Below are positions 1-12,900 of a stretch of DNA of 64,000 bases, in pieces. Location of the stretch: NCBI GenBank assembly GCA_025765615.1, contig JAIVFJ010000028.1, positions 398,360-462,359 of the forward strand. The letters run 5' to 3'. This stretch comes from Zopfochytrium polystomum. Lineage: Eukaryota; Chytridiomycota; Chytridiomycetes; Chytridiales; Chytridiaceae. Both the position numbers and the translations under genes were made by a program. The notes under the pieces were generated by a model, which did not search any database, had not been told where the DNA came from, and saw nothing but the letters and a program-made list of their open reading frames with translations. How positions within the stretch are numbered: the stretch's first letter is position 1; the number at the start of each line of letters is the position of its first letter.

Positions 1-259
1 TGGTTTTTGTTTGGTTTTCACATAAGTACCTGCTTCCCACCATAGTGAATTCTTAGTTTTGTAAGTGCATCTACAAAATTGGCTGTTGCCGTTGCGTTTG
101 ATTGCCAACCATCAAATCTCAATTAATGGCACTTGTATAACAATAGCGAGCGCTTGTTGGCACAAAAATTCATGCCGTTGGCACAATGCGCGCATGAGCG
201 GGGAGTTATTTGACTGCACTTTCCAACAGAAAATGACTCTAGGAATGCAGGGGATGGCA

Positions 260-304
<45 letters not shown>

Positions 305-691
305 AATGATGGCTTCAAAGAAAGACTTGCTTCCGCTCTTTTTGCTGCTCCCACCTCCTGTGTTATTTTGATTGTTTTTCTTTCTGTGTCAGTCAGTATC
401 ACGCTGTTCAAAGTGAGCTATCTCCGTCCTAGCAGTAGGTTCGGGCTAACGAAGGGTTAATAACAGCACATTTTTGGGATTTATATGTTCTGTGCGTATG
501 AATGTATGTATTCAAACAAACTATGGCTGGCTTCGTCGCGAGGCACTGGCAGCCGCAGCCGCGGCGCCCATAAAAGCGCGCAAGATGCGCTAAATCCACC
601 TCTGTTTTTTTTTTTTTTTGTTAGTTTGTTTGTGTGGTGGTGTTGGCTTGGGTTAGGCACCCCCACGCATCCATCCCCACGACTGCTGCTG
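1..691. other. Gene-poor flank with a CA microsatellite
   Basis: I see no convincing gene. There is a (CA)n tract at about 260-302 and a T run at 605-620. The open frames here are shadows of the repeats. The right part is probably the 3' untranslated region of the COA4-like gene that ends at 692. Confidence 0.5.
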
Positions 692-1078
692 CTACTGCTG
701 CTTACCACCACGACCACCACTCTCACCCCCAAGCGCGAGTTGTTTTTTTTCGGCCCGTTCTTTCGCCTCCTGGTATCGCGCAAAGCAGTCCCTGAACCGC
801 CGCATCTCGTCGCGGCACAGCCGCCAGTCCTTGCTCGCAAAGTGGCAGTCCTGCATCGCCTCGTGCTCCGCAAAGCACCCCGTCCGCTTGATGCGCAGAA
901 TGTACTCGTCCTCTTCCTCGTCGGCGGCGGCGGCGTTGTTGGTGGAGGCGGAAGTGTCGTGTGGCGCGGCTCGCTTGTTGAGAATGATGTTGACGGGCGC
1001 GGCCGTCGCTGCCTGTTGCTGCTGTTGCTGCTGCTGCTGCTGATCCGACGACGACGACGACGACGAAGAGGATGGCAT
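692..1078 (-). CDS. COA4/CMC3-like twin CX9C mitochondrial protein
   Basis: This is a single-exon frame of 128 residues. A low-complexity N-terminus (Ser run, then a Gln run at about 13-22) and an acidic linker lead into a compact twin CX9C motif with cysteines at 68/78 and 88/98. The second part reads KDWRLCRDEMRRFRDCF, which resembles the COA4/Cmc3 family (GCY...DWR.C...F..C). Such proteins enter the mitochondrial intermembrane space by Mia40-driven disulfide formation and support cytochrome c oxidase assembly. The start is the ATG just before the Ser run; an upstream in-frame ATG at 1231 would add a tail unlike the family. The codons before the stop contain GGTAAG, so a further 3' exon is possible. 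The family call is firm; the exact member is inferred. Confidence 0.75.
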   Translation of the reverse strand: MPSSSSSSSSSDQQQQQQQQQQAATAAPVNIILNKRAAPHDTSASTNNAAAADEEEDEYILRIKRTGCFAEHEAMQDCHFASKDWRLCRDEMRRFRDCFARYQEAKERAEKKQLALGGESGGRGGKQQ

Positions 1079-1708
1079 TTGTTGTTGTTGTTGTAGTTGT
1101 ATGAGAAGGGTAGGGCGAGTGGGTATGGGGAACACGCGAGGCCGACGAAGGGTGCGGACAATTGATGATCGCAAGGCTGAAGATTGATCCGTTCTTCTTC
1201 CTTCGCAACTTTTTGGAATCTCGCATCGCACTGACTGACTGACTGCCCGTTAGTCCAACTATGGCTGCTGCGATCTCGGCGACGACAGGAGCAGCAGCCG
1301 CGGCGGCGAGAGCGGCAGCGACGGCCCTGACCACTTCGATCACGACGATCACTGCGACGACGACGACGACTACTACTACTACGAGGGTATCTTCGACCAC
1401 TGGCCATGTCCCTCCGCCGTGCCCACCCGCTCGACCCTCGCGACGCCGACCAACAACCGTCAGCGCCGCCGACGAAGGAGCAGCAGCCGCCGCCGCCCCC
1501 CGCCACACCCACCACCTCCTCCGCAGGCTTTCCAGACCCGTCCAGCAAACGAGTTCGGCACCGACCTCTTTACCGCCCCGGCGCTGCGTCAGCGTCGGAC
1601 TTGCGACAACCCACCACCCACCAAACACCCTCCTCATTCCCGCTTCACCTCGACAGCGCGACCGACTTCCCATTCGGTCACTCTCAATCTCCTCACTTGA
1701 CCCGTCCT
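1079..1708. other. Shared upstream region of two divergent genes
   Basis: This 630-base stretch lies between the divergent COA4-like and OXLD1-like genes and should hold both promoters. It carries long triplet runs (GAC/ACT at about 1355-1385, GCC/CCG further on), so all frames stay open. One + frame gives an Asp/Tyr-rich string near 1350-1420, but I could not connect it to a gene. Confidence 0.4.
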
Positions 1709-2544
1709 ATGATCTTAGGAACGCACCCCCGGACGCTCGCCTCTCCCCATTCTCTCTACCGTTGCCGGCACTCCTCGGCCTCCTCGGCACCACCCGCAAC
1801 CCGTCAACTCAGAAGTGAACCACCCCCCGCCGCCGTCGCCTCCACCTCCAAGTACGCGGGCTTCTGGACCCACATTCTTGACTCGCGCGCCCGCACCCCG
1901 TCCGCTGCCGCCGCCGCCGCCGCCCCGCCACCGTCAATATTATCATCGCCACCACCACCACGAGTAGCAGCGGCAGAAGCACTGCCGCCGCACGCGAAGC
2001 ACCCAGCGACGTTGCAAACTGCATCGATCCAAACCGCCTCGGCTCCAGCATCACCCGCTGACGGCCGCGTCGACCCGGACACGGACGATCACGACGACCA
2101 CCCCGCCGTCGCGTCGTGGCCCGTAGGCCCCGCCCCGCCCGCCTCGCCCCCACCGCCGTCCTCGGCCGCCGCCGTCGCCACCCCACTCCCGACCCCGCCG
2201 GACCCGCCGGGCCCCGAAGACTGCTGCATGGGCGGTTGCGCGCACTGGTAGTTCCCTCCTCCCCCCCGCTGCGCCCCTTGTTTCCCTCCCCCCACCCCTC
2301 TTCGTTCTAATCTCGTCCAACCATACCCCATCCCCCCTACCTGCCTAACGTCCTCAGCGTCTGGGACGTCTACCAAGACGACTTTGACCGCTACGTAGCC
2401 GAGCTGGCTCGCCGCGGCATACTCGTCGACGCGACGCTCTCTGCCGCCGCGATGGACCCCTCCGTCAAAGCCTTGCGCGACATGGAGCGCGCGTTTTTGA
2501 ACGGCCCCGGCGCGGGTGCGGGCGCGGGCGGAAAGGCGGCGTGA
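1709..2544 (+). CDS. OXLD1-like (oxidoreductase-like domain) protein
   Basis: Two exons, 1709-2247 and 2358-2544, join in phase into 241 residues. The split Cys codon TG/C restores the family signature EDCCMGGCAHCVWDVYQDD at about 170-188, the small CC..GC..CVWD(V/I)Y module of the oxidoreductase-like family (human OXLD1 and fungal relatives). Without splicing, the first frame stops one residue before the motif would complete, so the intron is well supported. The N-terminus from ATG 1709 is rich in Arg, Ser and His and poor in acids, fitting a mitochondrial targeting peptide. The middle is Pro/Ala-rich. The molecular function of the family is poorly known. The start could lie further upstream because the frame stays open to 1406. 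Confidence 0.75.
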
Positions 2545-2782
2545 GGCGGGAGGGGGCGGCGAGGGGCGTGATGGAAGGAGCTGTTTCGCACGTCGAGGGT
2601 TTGTTCCCAGGGGTGGTTTCCTCCTCTCTTTTGCGGGCGGCGCGTGTTTTGGCGTACTCTTCCTTGCCCACTCCACTTTCCCTTTCCCCCCCCCACCCTC
2701 CCCCTCCTCCTCCCGGGCCCCTTGCCTGCTAGCGCGACCCCCTCTCCCTCCGTCCCCCCCCACCCCCCCTTCCCCTCCAAGT

Positions 2783-2875
2783 TTAGTCTTCGTAATAGAT
2801 CCGGACAAAGCTCTGCGACAGCAGCCGGTCGCCGTCAAAGAACCTGGTTTCGATTACCGTGTTTCCACTTTGTGC

Positions 2876-2916
<41 letters not shown>

Positions 2917-3554
2917 TATTGTTTTGGGGGGAGTTGGTTGGTTGGCGAGTCGGGAACGGAAACTAAACCGCGCCCGGCGCGCGCGAACTCACCTGAGCAC
3001 CTCGACCGGGATCATAGCGCCCTCGCCCTCCGCCGCCTCGATCACGTTCTGCATCGTGTTGGTCGACCCGGGAATCACGAACCCAAAGTCGAAGCGCCAG
3101 TCTTGCGTATGCGTGTGTGTGTGTTTTTGAGTTTGTTTGGGGTCAGCAGGTCCGAAATCGCGACGCGCGCGTTTTCGCTTGTCGCTCTCACCCTCGACCG
3201 CCACGCCGCCCACCGCGACCCGCTGCTCGACTCGCAACGCGTCCATCGCGGCGCCGCCCCGTCCCGCCGTGAAGCACACCTCGGCGCTCACCGCCCGCTG
3301 CGCGAGCACCGCCGCCGGCAGCCGCGCCACGCGCTCTGTTGAGGTCGAGGTCGGCGACCTCGTCCAGCCGCCCGGGGAGGTCCAGAGGGTTGCGCCGGTG
3401 TGCGCGGAGCGGAGGGTGATGCTGTTGCTGTGGGGTGCCGAGGGGAAAGGGGCGGGAGGAAGGGGGTTAGCCGGGTTGTTTGAAGGGGGGCAGATAACCC
3501 CCCCCCCCCCCCTCCCCATACTAACACGGTGAATTCGTCGTCGATCGAGTCCAT
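2783..3554 (-). CDS. PDE6-delta-like (PrBP/delta) lipid-binding protein
   Basis: Four exons (3526-3554, 3192-3427, 2993-3101, 2783-2867) splice in phase to 152 residues, essentially the length of human PDE6D (about 150). Recognisable blocks in order: SITLRSAHTGATLW near the N-terminus, VSAEVCF, LRVEQRVAVGGVAVEDW, DFGFVIPGSTNTMQNVIEAA, and the C-terminal strand ETRFFDGDRLLSQSFVRIYY. The GFVIP.STNT block is diagnostic. Family members have an immunoglobulin-like beta-sandwich that carries prenylated proteins and releases them to cilia through ARL2/ARL3. The gene lies 430 bases downstream of, and on the same strand as, the PDE-containing fusion gene. A flagellated life stage would explain its retention. 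Exon joins are my inference but every phase fits. Confidence 0.87.
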
Positions 3555-3984
3555 TGGGTTGGTCGCCCAAAATTTCCTTACTGTGTCTTCCTGCACCAGA
3601 CTTCCCTTTGTGTGCAAGCGTTTCGGGAAGGGGAGGTTGGGGGGAAGGGACGGGCCCTAGCGCCTTCTGCGCGACGTCCACGAGCCAAAGGGGAATACGC
3701 ACGTCTGCGCTGGAGCCCTGAAGTGGCTCTGTGTCGGTCAACGGCGTTTCTTTACATCGGGGAAGGGTGTACGTTATAGAAAAATCAATTGTTCTTACAA
3801 ACAGGGCAGGTCAAAGAATAGTCCGTCGAGTGCTCAACTGAGAAGTAAAGGAAGATAAGATAAGAAAAAGAAGGAAGAACGATAGCAGAAATGGCCGCGA
3901 AGTGGTTAGATATTGAACTGGGGATTTTGAGCGAGAACGAATAGACGCGTGAAGAGTACAAGAAAAAAAAGAAATTACAAAGAG
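3555..3984. other. Short spacer between PDE6-delta-like and PDE-fusion genes
   Basis: This 430-base gap must hold the 3' untranslated region and terminator of the large fusion gene and the promoter of the PDE6-delta-like gene. I see no extra coding exon and no clear TATA box. Open minus-strand frames crossing it are unspliced read-through. Confidence 0.4.
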
Positions 3985-6900
3985 TCATCTCCGCAGCGAC
4001 GCGCGCGAAGACGCCGCAGTCCCGTTCTTTCGCAGCAGCTGCGGCAAGATCGTCCGCCGCTGCTCTTGCGCCTGCTGCGCTGCCGACACGGCCGCAGCCG
4101 CCGCCGCCGCCGACGCCGCAGCCGCGACCTCCGCCCCGTGGTGCCCGCCGCGCGCGTCGACCGCCAGCGGCGGCAAAACAACCCCGCCCCCCGCGTCCAC
4201 CGCCGCCGCCGCCGACCCGGACAGCGTCGCCGTGCTCGACCGCACCGTCTGCCGCGGCATCAGCGACCGCACCGACGTCACGCTGGCCTTCAGATCGCGG
4301 TTCGAGCTCGCCACAAACGACGCCGTGCTGCCCACCGCGCTCGCACCCGCTACCCCGCCGCCAAGCCTCCCCACTACCACGCCACCGCCACGAGCCGCCG
4401 CCGCCGCCGCCCCCGCAACTCCGCTCCCTTCCTCCCCTTCCTCCTTGCTCGACGCAAGGCTCACCCCAGACCCCTGGTTCCGCCCCCCGGCCCCATACAC
4501 CGCCCCCGCCGGCCCACCGCCGCCGCCGCCCCCGCCAGCCCCCGCCCCGCGCCGCCGCCCCGACGTCGCGCGCGCCTTCCGCAGCTCGACCACCGCCCGT
4601 TCCTCCCCGCCCGCGCCCGCGCCCGTCGCCGCCGGCGGCGTCCCCCGCCCCACCACCGCCGCCGCCGTTCCGCCCTCTCCCGCCGCCGCGGCAGCCCCCG
4701 CGCCTCGCGTCGGCCGGTCCGGCTCGAACGGATCCCGCAGCAGCACCTCGTCCGGCAGCTTGACGAACGTCGGCACGTCGTCCGGCGCGCGCTGCGCGCG
4801 CTCGACCATCGCGAACCAGTACTGCCGGCTCCGAGCGATGTTGGCGAGGTGCTCCTGCGAGACGGGCGTGTCCGAGAACTGGCACCAGGACTCGAAGAGC
4901 GGCGCCACCAGGACGTCAATGAAGCCGACTTGGCTGTTGGTGTTTGGGGGGGGGGGTGGGGTGGCGAGGGGAGGCGGAGATTAGCTGGGAAGGGAGATGG
5001 ACCTGGTTTTGGCTTCGTCTGGGCCAAGGCCAAACGAACCTTTTCGGAATGTTCGCGTCGTATCTGTCCATAAACGTCGAGACGGGGAGCCCTCGAATCC
5101 GCTCCCTGTCTCCCTGCGGTTTGCAAGATAAGGCGGAGAGAGGAGAGGAAATACAACGATGAAAGAGCAAAATTTAAGAAAGAGTCGATTCATAAGGGGG
5201 GGAGGAGAGAGAAATGTCCGTCATGTTCTCAGCAAACAACCTCACCTGCTTGAAAAACTCGTCGATGACTCGGTACGTGAACTCTTTGGACAGTTCCAAG
5301 TTTTTTGCCGGGTTCGCGAGATCGCCGCACTTGATAGCCATCTCCAGGACGAGGCTCTTGTTTGAGGCATCTTCGAGGTTCATGCCTGCCGTCGTCAGCT
5401 TGCCTTTGAACTTGTTGATGTACGTAAAGTGGGATGAAAGGTCTTGGACGATGAAAGTAATAGTTCCCCGGGGTGCAAAATACGTGATTTGTTTGTTCCG
5501 TATGTGGCAGGGCGAAAGCCGGGAGGAAACAAAACAAGGCCGAAAGCAAGAACAAAAATAGCCAAGGTTATTTTGATAGACCCTGGGTTTCCTTCCCCTT
5601 TTCGGCTCGTGAAGTGGTCCCCTCCCCCCCCCCCCCCTCCCCAAAAAAAGAAAATCACCTACCAGTCGAAAGCACCAGCGAAATGATCATCTGCCGCAGC
5701 TTCACCCTAACGCCATTCTCAAACGCCGCAAACACGTCGCACCCGGGCATCCTCGCAATCTCAAACGCCTTGCTCGCGTGGTGCGCCTCCAGCACCGAAA
5801 TGTCGTTGTAGATCCCCGCCATCTGGTGTCCCGTCTGGATCAGGAACGCGTTGTTCACCCCCGGATGGTTCACGTCGTGCACCGCCGCCGCCACGTACAG
5901 CGCAAAGATCTCTAGCTCGGTGAACCGCGACTGCAGTCGCTCGTCAGAAGATAGAAGCAGCGCAGATGTTTGCAGCACGTCGGCGGCATGTGCGCTGCCC
6001 GTTGAGAGGGGGAATTGTTTAGAGGATTGGATGGTTCAGTGATTTTGTGGAATAAAGCGATGGGATGGGAGGGATGGCGGAGATTCGAGGCGTTGTCGTA
6101 CGGAGGGTAATCAAACGTGTCGTTACCTGTTGTGGTACGGGTGATCGTGATAGTTACTCTCAATGGTCTGAAGAAAAGTCATAACTACGGCTGCGTTTAT
6201 GTTAAGTGACTGCAGGAGTCCAGTCGCAGTAAGCAGATGGTACGAAAGGTAAAAGAGCGGACGTCCGTGGGACGCTCTTGAGAGAGCAAAGACGTCAAAG
6301 TCGATCGAGTCGCATTTGGATAAGATTTTTTCGATTTCTGCTTGATTGACGCCGACTGGCTGGACTAGCTTTGCCGCAATTTTTCCCTGTTATGATTGAA
6401 ATTTTGGGTTGGGGGTTTCAGTTTTAATATCCTGCTTGCTGGGATGCGGGTCCATTTTTTTTTTTTTTTCTGCAGCACAGCACCTTATCTCTCTGTTTCG
6501 CAGCCGCAATCGTAGACATCGAATTCTGAGGGCCGACGCCCGACGTTCGCTTCAGCGTCGGCTCCCTGTTCGGCCGCACCAACGAGTTTTGAATGTACCG
6601 CTTTGTGTCCTGGTCCAGCCCGTGCCCGTCCTCGTCGTTTATGTCGTCGACGGTCGTCTCAAACATATCCGTTGACGTCAGTGCCTTCATCAGCCGCCCA
6701 ATCTCATCTGCAGTCTCCTGATCGGTCGGACCGACAGAATCGCGCAGCGACCTCAAAAAGATGAGAGCTTTTTGAATCGGCGCGTTGAAGCTGTACCGAG
6801 GAAGCCTGCTCTTTGCCGCTGCGGCTGCTGCGGCAGCACCAGTGGCTTTTAAGGCTTCGGCAAGCTCCAGATTCTTCTTTTCCAGTCGCAAATTGACGAT

Positions 6901-9900
6901 CGCCATGGCTGTGGTTGGGATGATGGCCTGGATGAAGTCCATGCGGCTCTGAGTGAAGGCAGAGACCTGTAGGGCGTTTTCCAAGTAGACAACGCCGGTA
7001 GTAACCGACTGATGCAGGAGAGGGCAGCACAGCACGCTCTTTGGCTGCTTCTTGCGCACGTACACATCGTTTTGATACATCGACGTTGCGCAATTATGAA
7101 TGCTGACAGGCTCACTGAAGCTTATTACGTAGCCGACAATGGAAAGCGGTATTGCCGGACTGACACTGTCGCCCTTTGAGACCCTTTCGTTTTGTAGTAC
7201 CCGTACGTTCATGTTTTTCCCGCCGGTGACCTCGACGCTTGCCGCGATGATAAAATCTTGTTGATCATCCAGGATCAACAGGCCGAATGTAGCGCCAGCG
7301 TTTGCGACCATCGATTCCTTAGAATTTTCCGCCATAAAGGGATCAATTAGCCCAAGACACTCAGTTGTTAAGGTATCTATCTTCTCACCATTATCTTAAC
7401 AAGCATCGTTTCCATCGATTTTTCACTTCGAATGCTCTCAATAACCTTCAACACTGCAATCACATCAACGTCGTCTAGACCAGAGCTCGCTGCGCTCAAG
7501 CTTTGCGAAGGAACCACCGCGCCCGGCTGACGGGTTCCTATTGGCCGTGTTTGCCTTCCTCGTGTGGACGCGACCGTGTTTATGGAAGTGACACGGTCCA
7601 ACGGCTCCTCGATCAGCGACCCAAACGCTTCTCTCAGCTGCGCGCACTTCTCCTCCGACCCCCACGCGTTCCACCCTGCATAGGTCTGTGTCAGCACTGT
7701 GCTGGCCATCTGGTTCAAGTTGAGCGCGATCAGAAGCCGCCCGTATCGCTCGTTGAACACGCACTTCCAGAAAGTCCACCCATGCACGTCCGCCTGCGAA
7801 ATGGCTTGCTCGTACAGCTGCATCGCCGCGAGATAGTCCCTGCCCGCCAGAGCGCACTCGGCCCGCGCAAACGTGGCCTTGTGCCGCTGCTCCTCGTTGC
7901 GCGAAGTGTACCCCTCCACCAGCTCCGCCAATTGCTTGATCTCCGCCACAATCTCGTCGCGGCTTGCGGCAGACCCGCCCTCTGGGCTCTCGTGGGTCGA
8001 GTCGCTTTTGATGCTGGGAACCGCGCCGTTCTTGTCCGCGTCAATCGAAGTAAGCGATGCTTGGAGACCCAGTATTTTGCCCAGTAGCACGGGCACAACT
8101 GCAAACAGATACCACAACGATTGGGCCGATAGGAGCTCGTTCACGTCTGGGAGCAGCCTGTCCCATTTTGAAAACATGATTGACGAAATGATTGTTCCTA
8201 AGCGAATCAACCGTCTCATAGCCGGCCGCTGGTAGAACTCTTGCGGAAGCGTAAACGGCTTGCCCTCAAACGTGTTGGTGAGAATATGGAGGACGCCGTT
8301 CCAAACCGCCGTCGCGAGGCTTCCCAGACGCGCAATAAGCGGGCTAAACTCCTTTTGCCGCTCTTTCCAAACAACAGGGGGCACCCCGTGCGTGATCCAG
8401 TCTGTCCCGTAGTAGTAGCCAAAGTACATGAAGTATTTGGCTTGATTGAACTTTGTGGCAAAGGACAACAGCTCCTCCATTTTCCGCAAAGTATCACTGT
8501 ACGGTAGAAGAAAGCGGTGCATGTAAAACAGCAGCTGGAAGTGGACCTTGATCAGGCGGAAAGGCTTTGGTTGCGTCCGCTGCTCCAGCGAAGTACACAG
8601 TCTAATAACCCGTTCGCTGAAGTCGAAGTCTGGCCTTTTCATGGGTTGAAAGCCAACACAGCTGAGAAAAGCAAATAGTTCGAGGGAGTATGCTGTAACA
8701 CCCTCGGTGAGACACTGGATTCCTGCCTTACAAGATAGTAAGATTTAGCACAAGTTACGGACGAACGGCTTCACCTGTAAACCATACAACCAAAATAAGT
8801 CAGTTCGCTGCTTGAGCTCGCAGGTCTCAATTGCATCCACACAAGCACCCTGCAAGGCCACTTTAATCGGATCAAGACACCGCGTCGACGCAATGTCGTC
8901 ATCGGCCTTTTCATACAACAGGCGTCGCATCTCAAGGCGCTGAGCTTCGACCCTTTGCGCGACGTCTCCTTCGCAAATTGTGCCGACCTTGAAGCCCAGA
9001 GACTCCAAGCTCTCAACGGCCTGGACCAGGGCTTTGTCCATGAACGACTGTAGGATAAGCAAGGCAATGAGCTCCTCCCTCATTGCGACCTTGTCCAAGA
9101 CCGTAGGCAGCGCCTCGATCGCACTCTCATACACTTGCGTTGCCTCCGCAAGCTGCCCACGTGTTCGCAGCAGCCTCGCCTCCAGCGACTTCATGCAGCG
9201 GTACGCCTCAGGCCGCCTCGTCGGGAGGTCCCCAATCCGCTCCGCGAGCAGCCGCCCGAGCGCGATGCACGCGTCCGTTCCCTCCGTCGACCCGGTCGCC
9301 AGCAGCGCAACCCCAGCCTCAACAACCAGCACGAGAAACGACTCCATCTCGCCCGCGTCCTCCAACGCCCCAGCAACGGGCGCCACAAGCTTGAACACAA
9401 GCTGCGGCCGCCCGTCCAGCCAGTCCACCATCTCTCCCGTCGACGACGCGTCCCCGCCTACGCTTCCGCTGCCGCCACCTTCTCCCGCTCCGCCACCGCC
9501 GCTTCCGCTGCCTCCCACAGCCGCCTTTGCCGCCGCCAGTCGCGCCCACGGCGAGGCATCCGCCGTCGTCGTTCGCTTGATGTGCATCCGGAACGGCAAC
9601 AGCCGCGCCCGAAGCAGCCGCGCAAGGCTGATGCGGAGCTGCAACTGCCGCTCGGGTGGAGTGGAATCCAGCGCAAGGGAATCCAGACTTGGGTGCGAGT
9701 TCTGGAAGGGTGGCGGAATCGTGATTGTCATTGATGGGACGGTTAATGGTCTACTTCGCCAGGGGGAAGATAGGCAGACGCGATGAATGCCCCACACCCA
9801 CCCGGTACGTGCTTTCGTGCGTGGAGGCCTCGGTGTCGGACTGCCCGCGCAGCTCGAGAGTCTGCATTTTGTTTTCTACGATGTACGCTGCGTCCGCAAG

Positions 9901-12900
9901 CTCTTTCAGAAGGGCCGCCGCCGTGGCTCTGTCGATGCTCAGCGCAGCTACCGCGAATTCTGGAACGAGATATCCATCGACCATCGCTGTGACGAAAGAA
10001 GGGTGTTGAAACGGTGAAATCCAAAAAAAGGCTTTCAAAAAAAGAGAGAGGGAGATAAATACCAACCACACATCGCCATGATCTCCTTTTTTGCAGAGGC
10101 AAGTCTGGGAAACCCTGCCGCAAGGACGTCGACGACAGCTTGGCACGTCTGCCACTCCACCTCCAGTCGAGCGAGATCCCACACCCACCCCATCGGCGCC
10201 TTCCTCTCGCACTCTGCTCCCGCCGCCTTCTTTTCCCCTCGCTGGTACTTGACCAGCTTCATCCGCTCCGCCTCGCGCAGCAGCTGGACAACCCCGCCCG
10301 GGTACCCGCCCGTCTTTTTGCTCAGCATCTGTGCGAGCTCCGCCAGCTTGCGCTCGCAGACCGTCCCCGCCCCAGCCGCCGCACCCGCAGCCGCCCCGTC
10401 CGCCGTCCCGTGCCGCTGCAGCCCGAAGCAGTCGCACAGCATGCGGTAAATGTGCGACGTCGCCAGCGGCGCCAGCACTACCTCGTGGCTCTGCCCGCCA
10501 GCCACGTTGGCCGGCCGACGCCCGCCCGCCGGCGCCCCCGCCGGCTGCGTGAACGAGGCGATTACGAGGAGGTTGGTCATCTGCGGCGACGCCACGAGCT
10601 CCCCCACGAGCTGTTTGGCCGCGTCCGTCAGGCACTGGAATGTAGAGAGTTTTAAGAAGCATTCGCGTTCTTATGTAAACGGTCGGGAGGGCAAACGAAG
10701 CGTCCCCCAAATCTTTAACCCTACCCACCTGAAACTCGAAAATATGCAGCACCAGCGGATACTCCGCCGTAACCAGCAGCCTCATCAGTGCCAGCACCGC
10801 GTCGGTCTCCGACACGCCCTGCGGGAGCGGCGCCGGCTGCAGCGGCGAGCCAAACAGGTTGCGCTGCAGGATCGCCAGCTCCGGGATGCCCGACAAGAGC
10901 CCTGCCAGCACCGCCGGATCCACCTTGTCGCGGAGGGACCCGAAAAAGTCGGAGAGCTCCGTCGTCGGCCACGCCATCCGGTTGCGGATGCAGAGCCCGA
11001 TCGCCGCGTGCACCGGCGTCTCGAAATTCCGTGCGCCGCAGAGCTCGACTGGTGCGCGAGGGGGATGGGCGTTTTGCCAGTCAGGGAAAAGGCATTTAGG
11101 AAATAAGCGAGGGTGTGAAGGAAAGGGGGGAGGAAGGACGGGTTGGTCATCAGCGGGTGGGTCAGGTGGAATCAACCGCGATAGAGGACTGATTTTGCTG
11201 ATCGAGATATCAACTCGCCGCGCGGGCGCTCACCCAAAGTCATGCCCTTCTGCAAATGCAGGGCAAACAGCCTCGACAGCAAGAACCTCCTCCCGCTGCC
11301 CCTTTCGCCGACGAGCGACACGAACGCCGGCGGCCTGCCCGGCTCGACGCACATCTTGATCAGCGGGCTCAGCGTCCCCGTCTCCGCCTCCCTCCCGACA
11401 AGGTTCGGCGGCGGAATCGCGATGTACCGTGGGTAGTCCAGCAGCCCGACGTGGACGTCAATGTCGGCAAACGCCTTGTTGAGCTCCTTGGAGTTCAGGC
11501 TCGGGAACAGCTTCTTGGGCTGCCGGTTGCGCGTGCGGTACGTCCGTATCGCCCACCGGCACATTTGGATGTCTCCTAGCAACCCTTCCGCCGTTTGGTA
11601 TCGGTCCTCGGGAGCCTTTTGGAGGAGCTTTTCAATGATGTTGGAGAGCAGGACTGGCACCCGCGGGTTGATGGTCTCGATGCGGTCGATCGATTTCGCA
11701 ATGTGAGCGTGGACGAAATCCTGTGTGGGGTTGGAGGAAACGCGAGAGGCTGTGAGAACGGGCGGGTGGGTCCTGTTCGCTGTCGGGAGGCAAGTGATGG
11801 CACAGGAAAGCTTTTTGGCGCGCACCATGGTTTCCACGCCGTCGAACGGCAAACGGCCGGCGAGGAAGGCCCAGAGCATGATACCGAGAGAATAGAAATC
11901 TGCGAACGAGTTAGAAATGGAGAAACGGAGAAAAGCCTCGATAAGGGTGGCCAGCGTTTACCAGCTCGCATGTCCACCGGCCGCCCCATTCTGCCCGTTT
12001 GCTCTGAGCGTGGAGTGGGGAGCATGACAGACGCAAAAAAGTTTTCAGAGATCAGCGCCCCCCACGCACTCGCATCGCACAACCCGCAACCTCAATTACC
12101 AGGCGCAATGTACTCGAGGGTGCCATCCAGCTCCGACGCGCTATCAGACGTGCACGACAGCGCTGAGATCCCAAAGTCGATCAACTGCAGCTGCAGCTCG
12201 CCCTGGTGAATCCTCGCGAGGACGTTATCCGGGTTGACGTCCTTGTGCACGACGTCGCGGTCGTGCACCATCTGCAGCGCCTCGGCGACCTGCATCGCGC
12301 ATTCGATCACAAACTCCACCGACATCTGCGGGAACGGCCGGTCGCCCGCCTCGCCGTCCGACTCGCTCCACCCGCCGCTGCGGAACCCGTGGTCCGCCGC
12401 GGCCTTGGACCACACGAATTCCCGCAGGGAGGACCCCTGGAAATCCTCGAACACGATCGCGTAGATCCCCTTGTCCTTGACCAGCGACACCGGCCGCGTG
12501 ATCAGGCTCCACCCGTGCCCGTCGCCGCAGCCGCCGCCGCCGCCGCTGCCGATCGCCGCCGAAGTTGGCGCCACCGCCGCCGAAGCCGTCGAATCAGCCG
12601 CCGTCGACGCCGTCGGCGATCCCCCCGTGGCGGCGGCCCCGGCGGCGGCGGCGATCCCGCGATGCACGTACGTCAGCACGTCGTACTCCCACTGCAGCCG
12701 CTCGTTCCCGGCCGTATGCGCGCCCAGCGAGCCCTTCAGCACGTACGTCGTCGTCGCCGCCGCCGCCCCCGCCCCCGTCCCCCCCGCCCCCGTCGCCCCC
12801 GCCCCTCGCCCGCGCGTGTCGCCAGCGCCGGACCCCGCGGCCATCGTCGTCGTCGCCGTCGCCCGAACGACCGCCAGCCGCTTCTCCAGCGACGCGTACA

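Noticed and set aside
1406..1708. Longer N-terminus for the OXLD1-like protein
   Set aside because: The extension is Pro/Arg/Ser low complexity, while the ATG at 1709 gives a plausible mitochondrial presequence.
2989..3741. 250-codon minus-strand frame
   Set aside because: It reads through three introns of the PDE6-delta-like gene. Splicing gives a product of the right length and motifs, while the unspliced frame does not.
7377..8642. Separate gene for the middle of the kinase-PDE region
   Set aside because: The frame is one exon of the large gene. Flanking GT-AG sites join it in phase on both sides, and its TPR-like content has no independent start.
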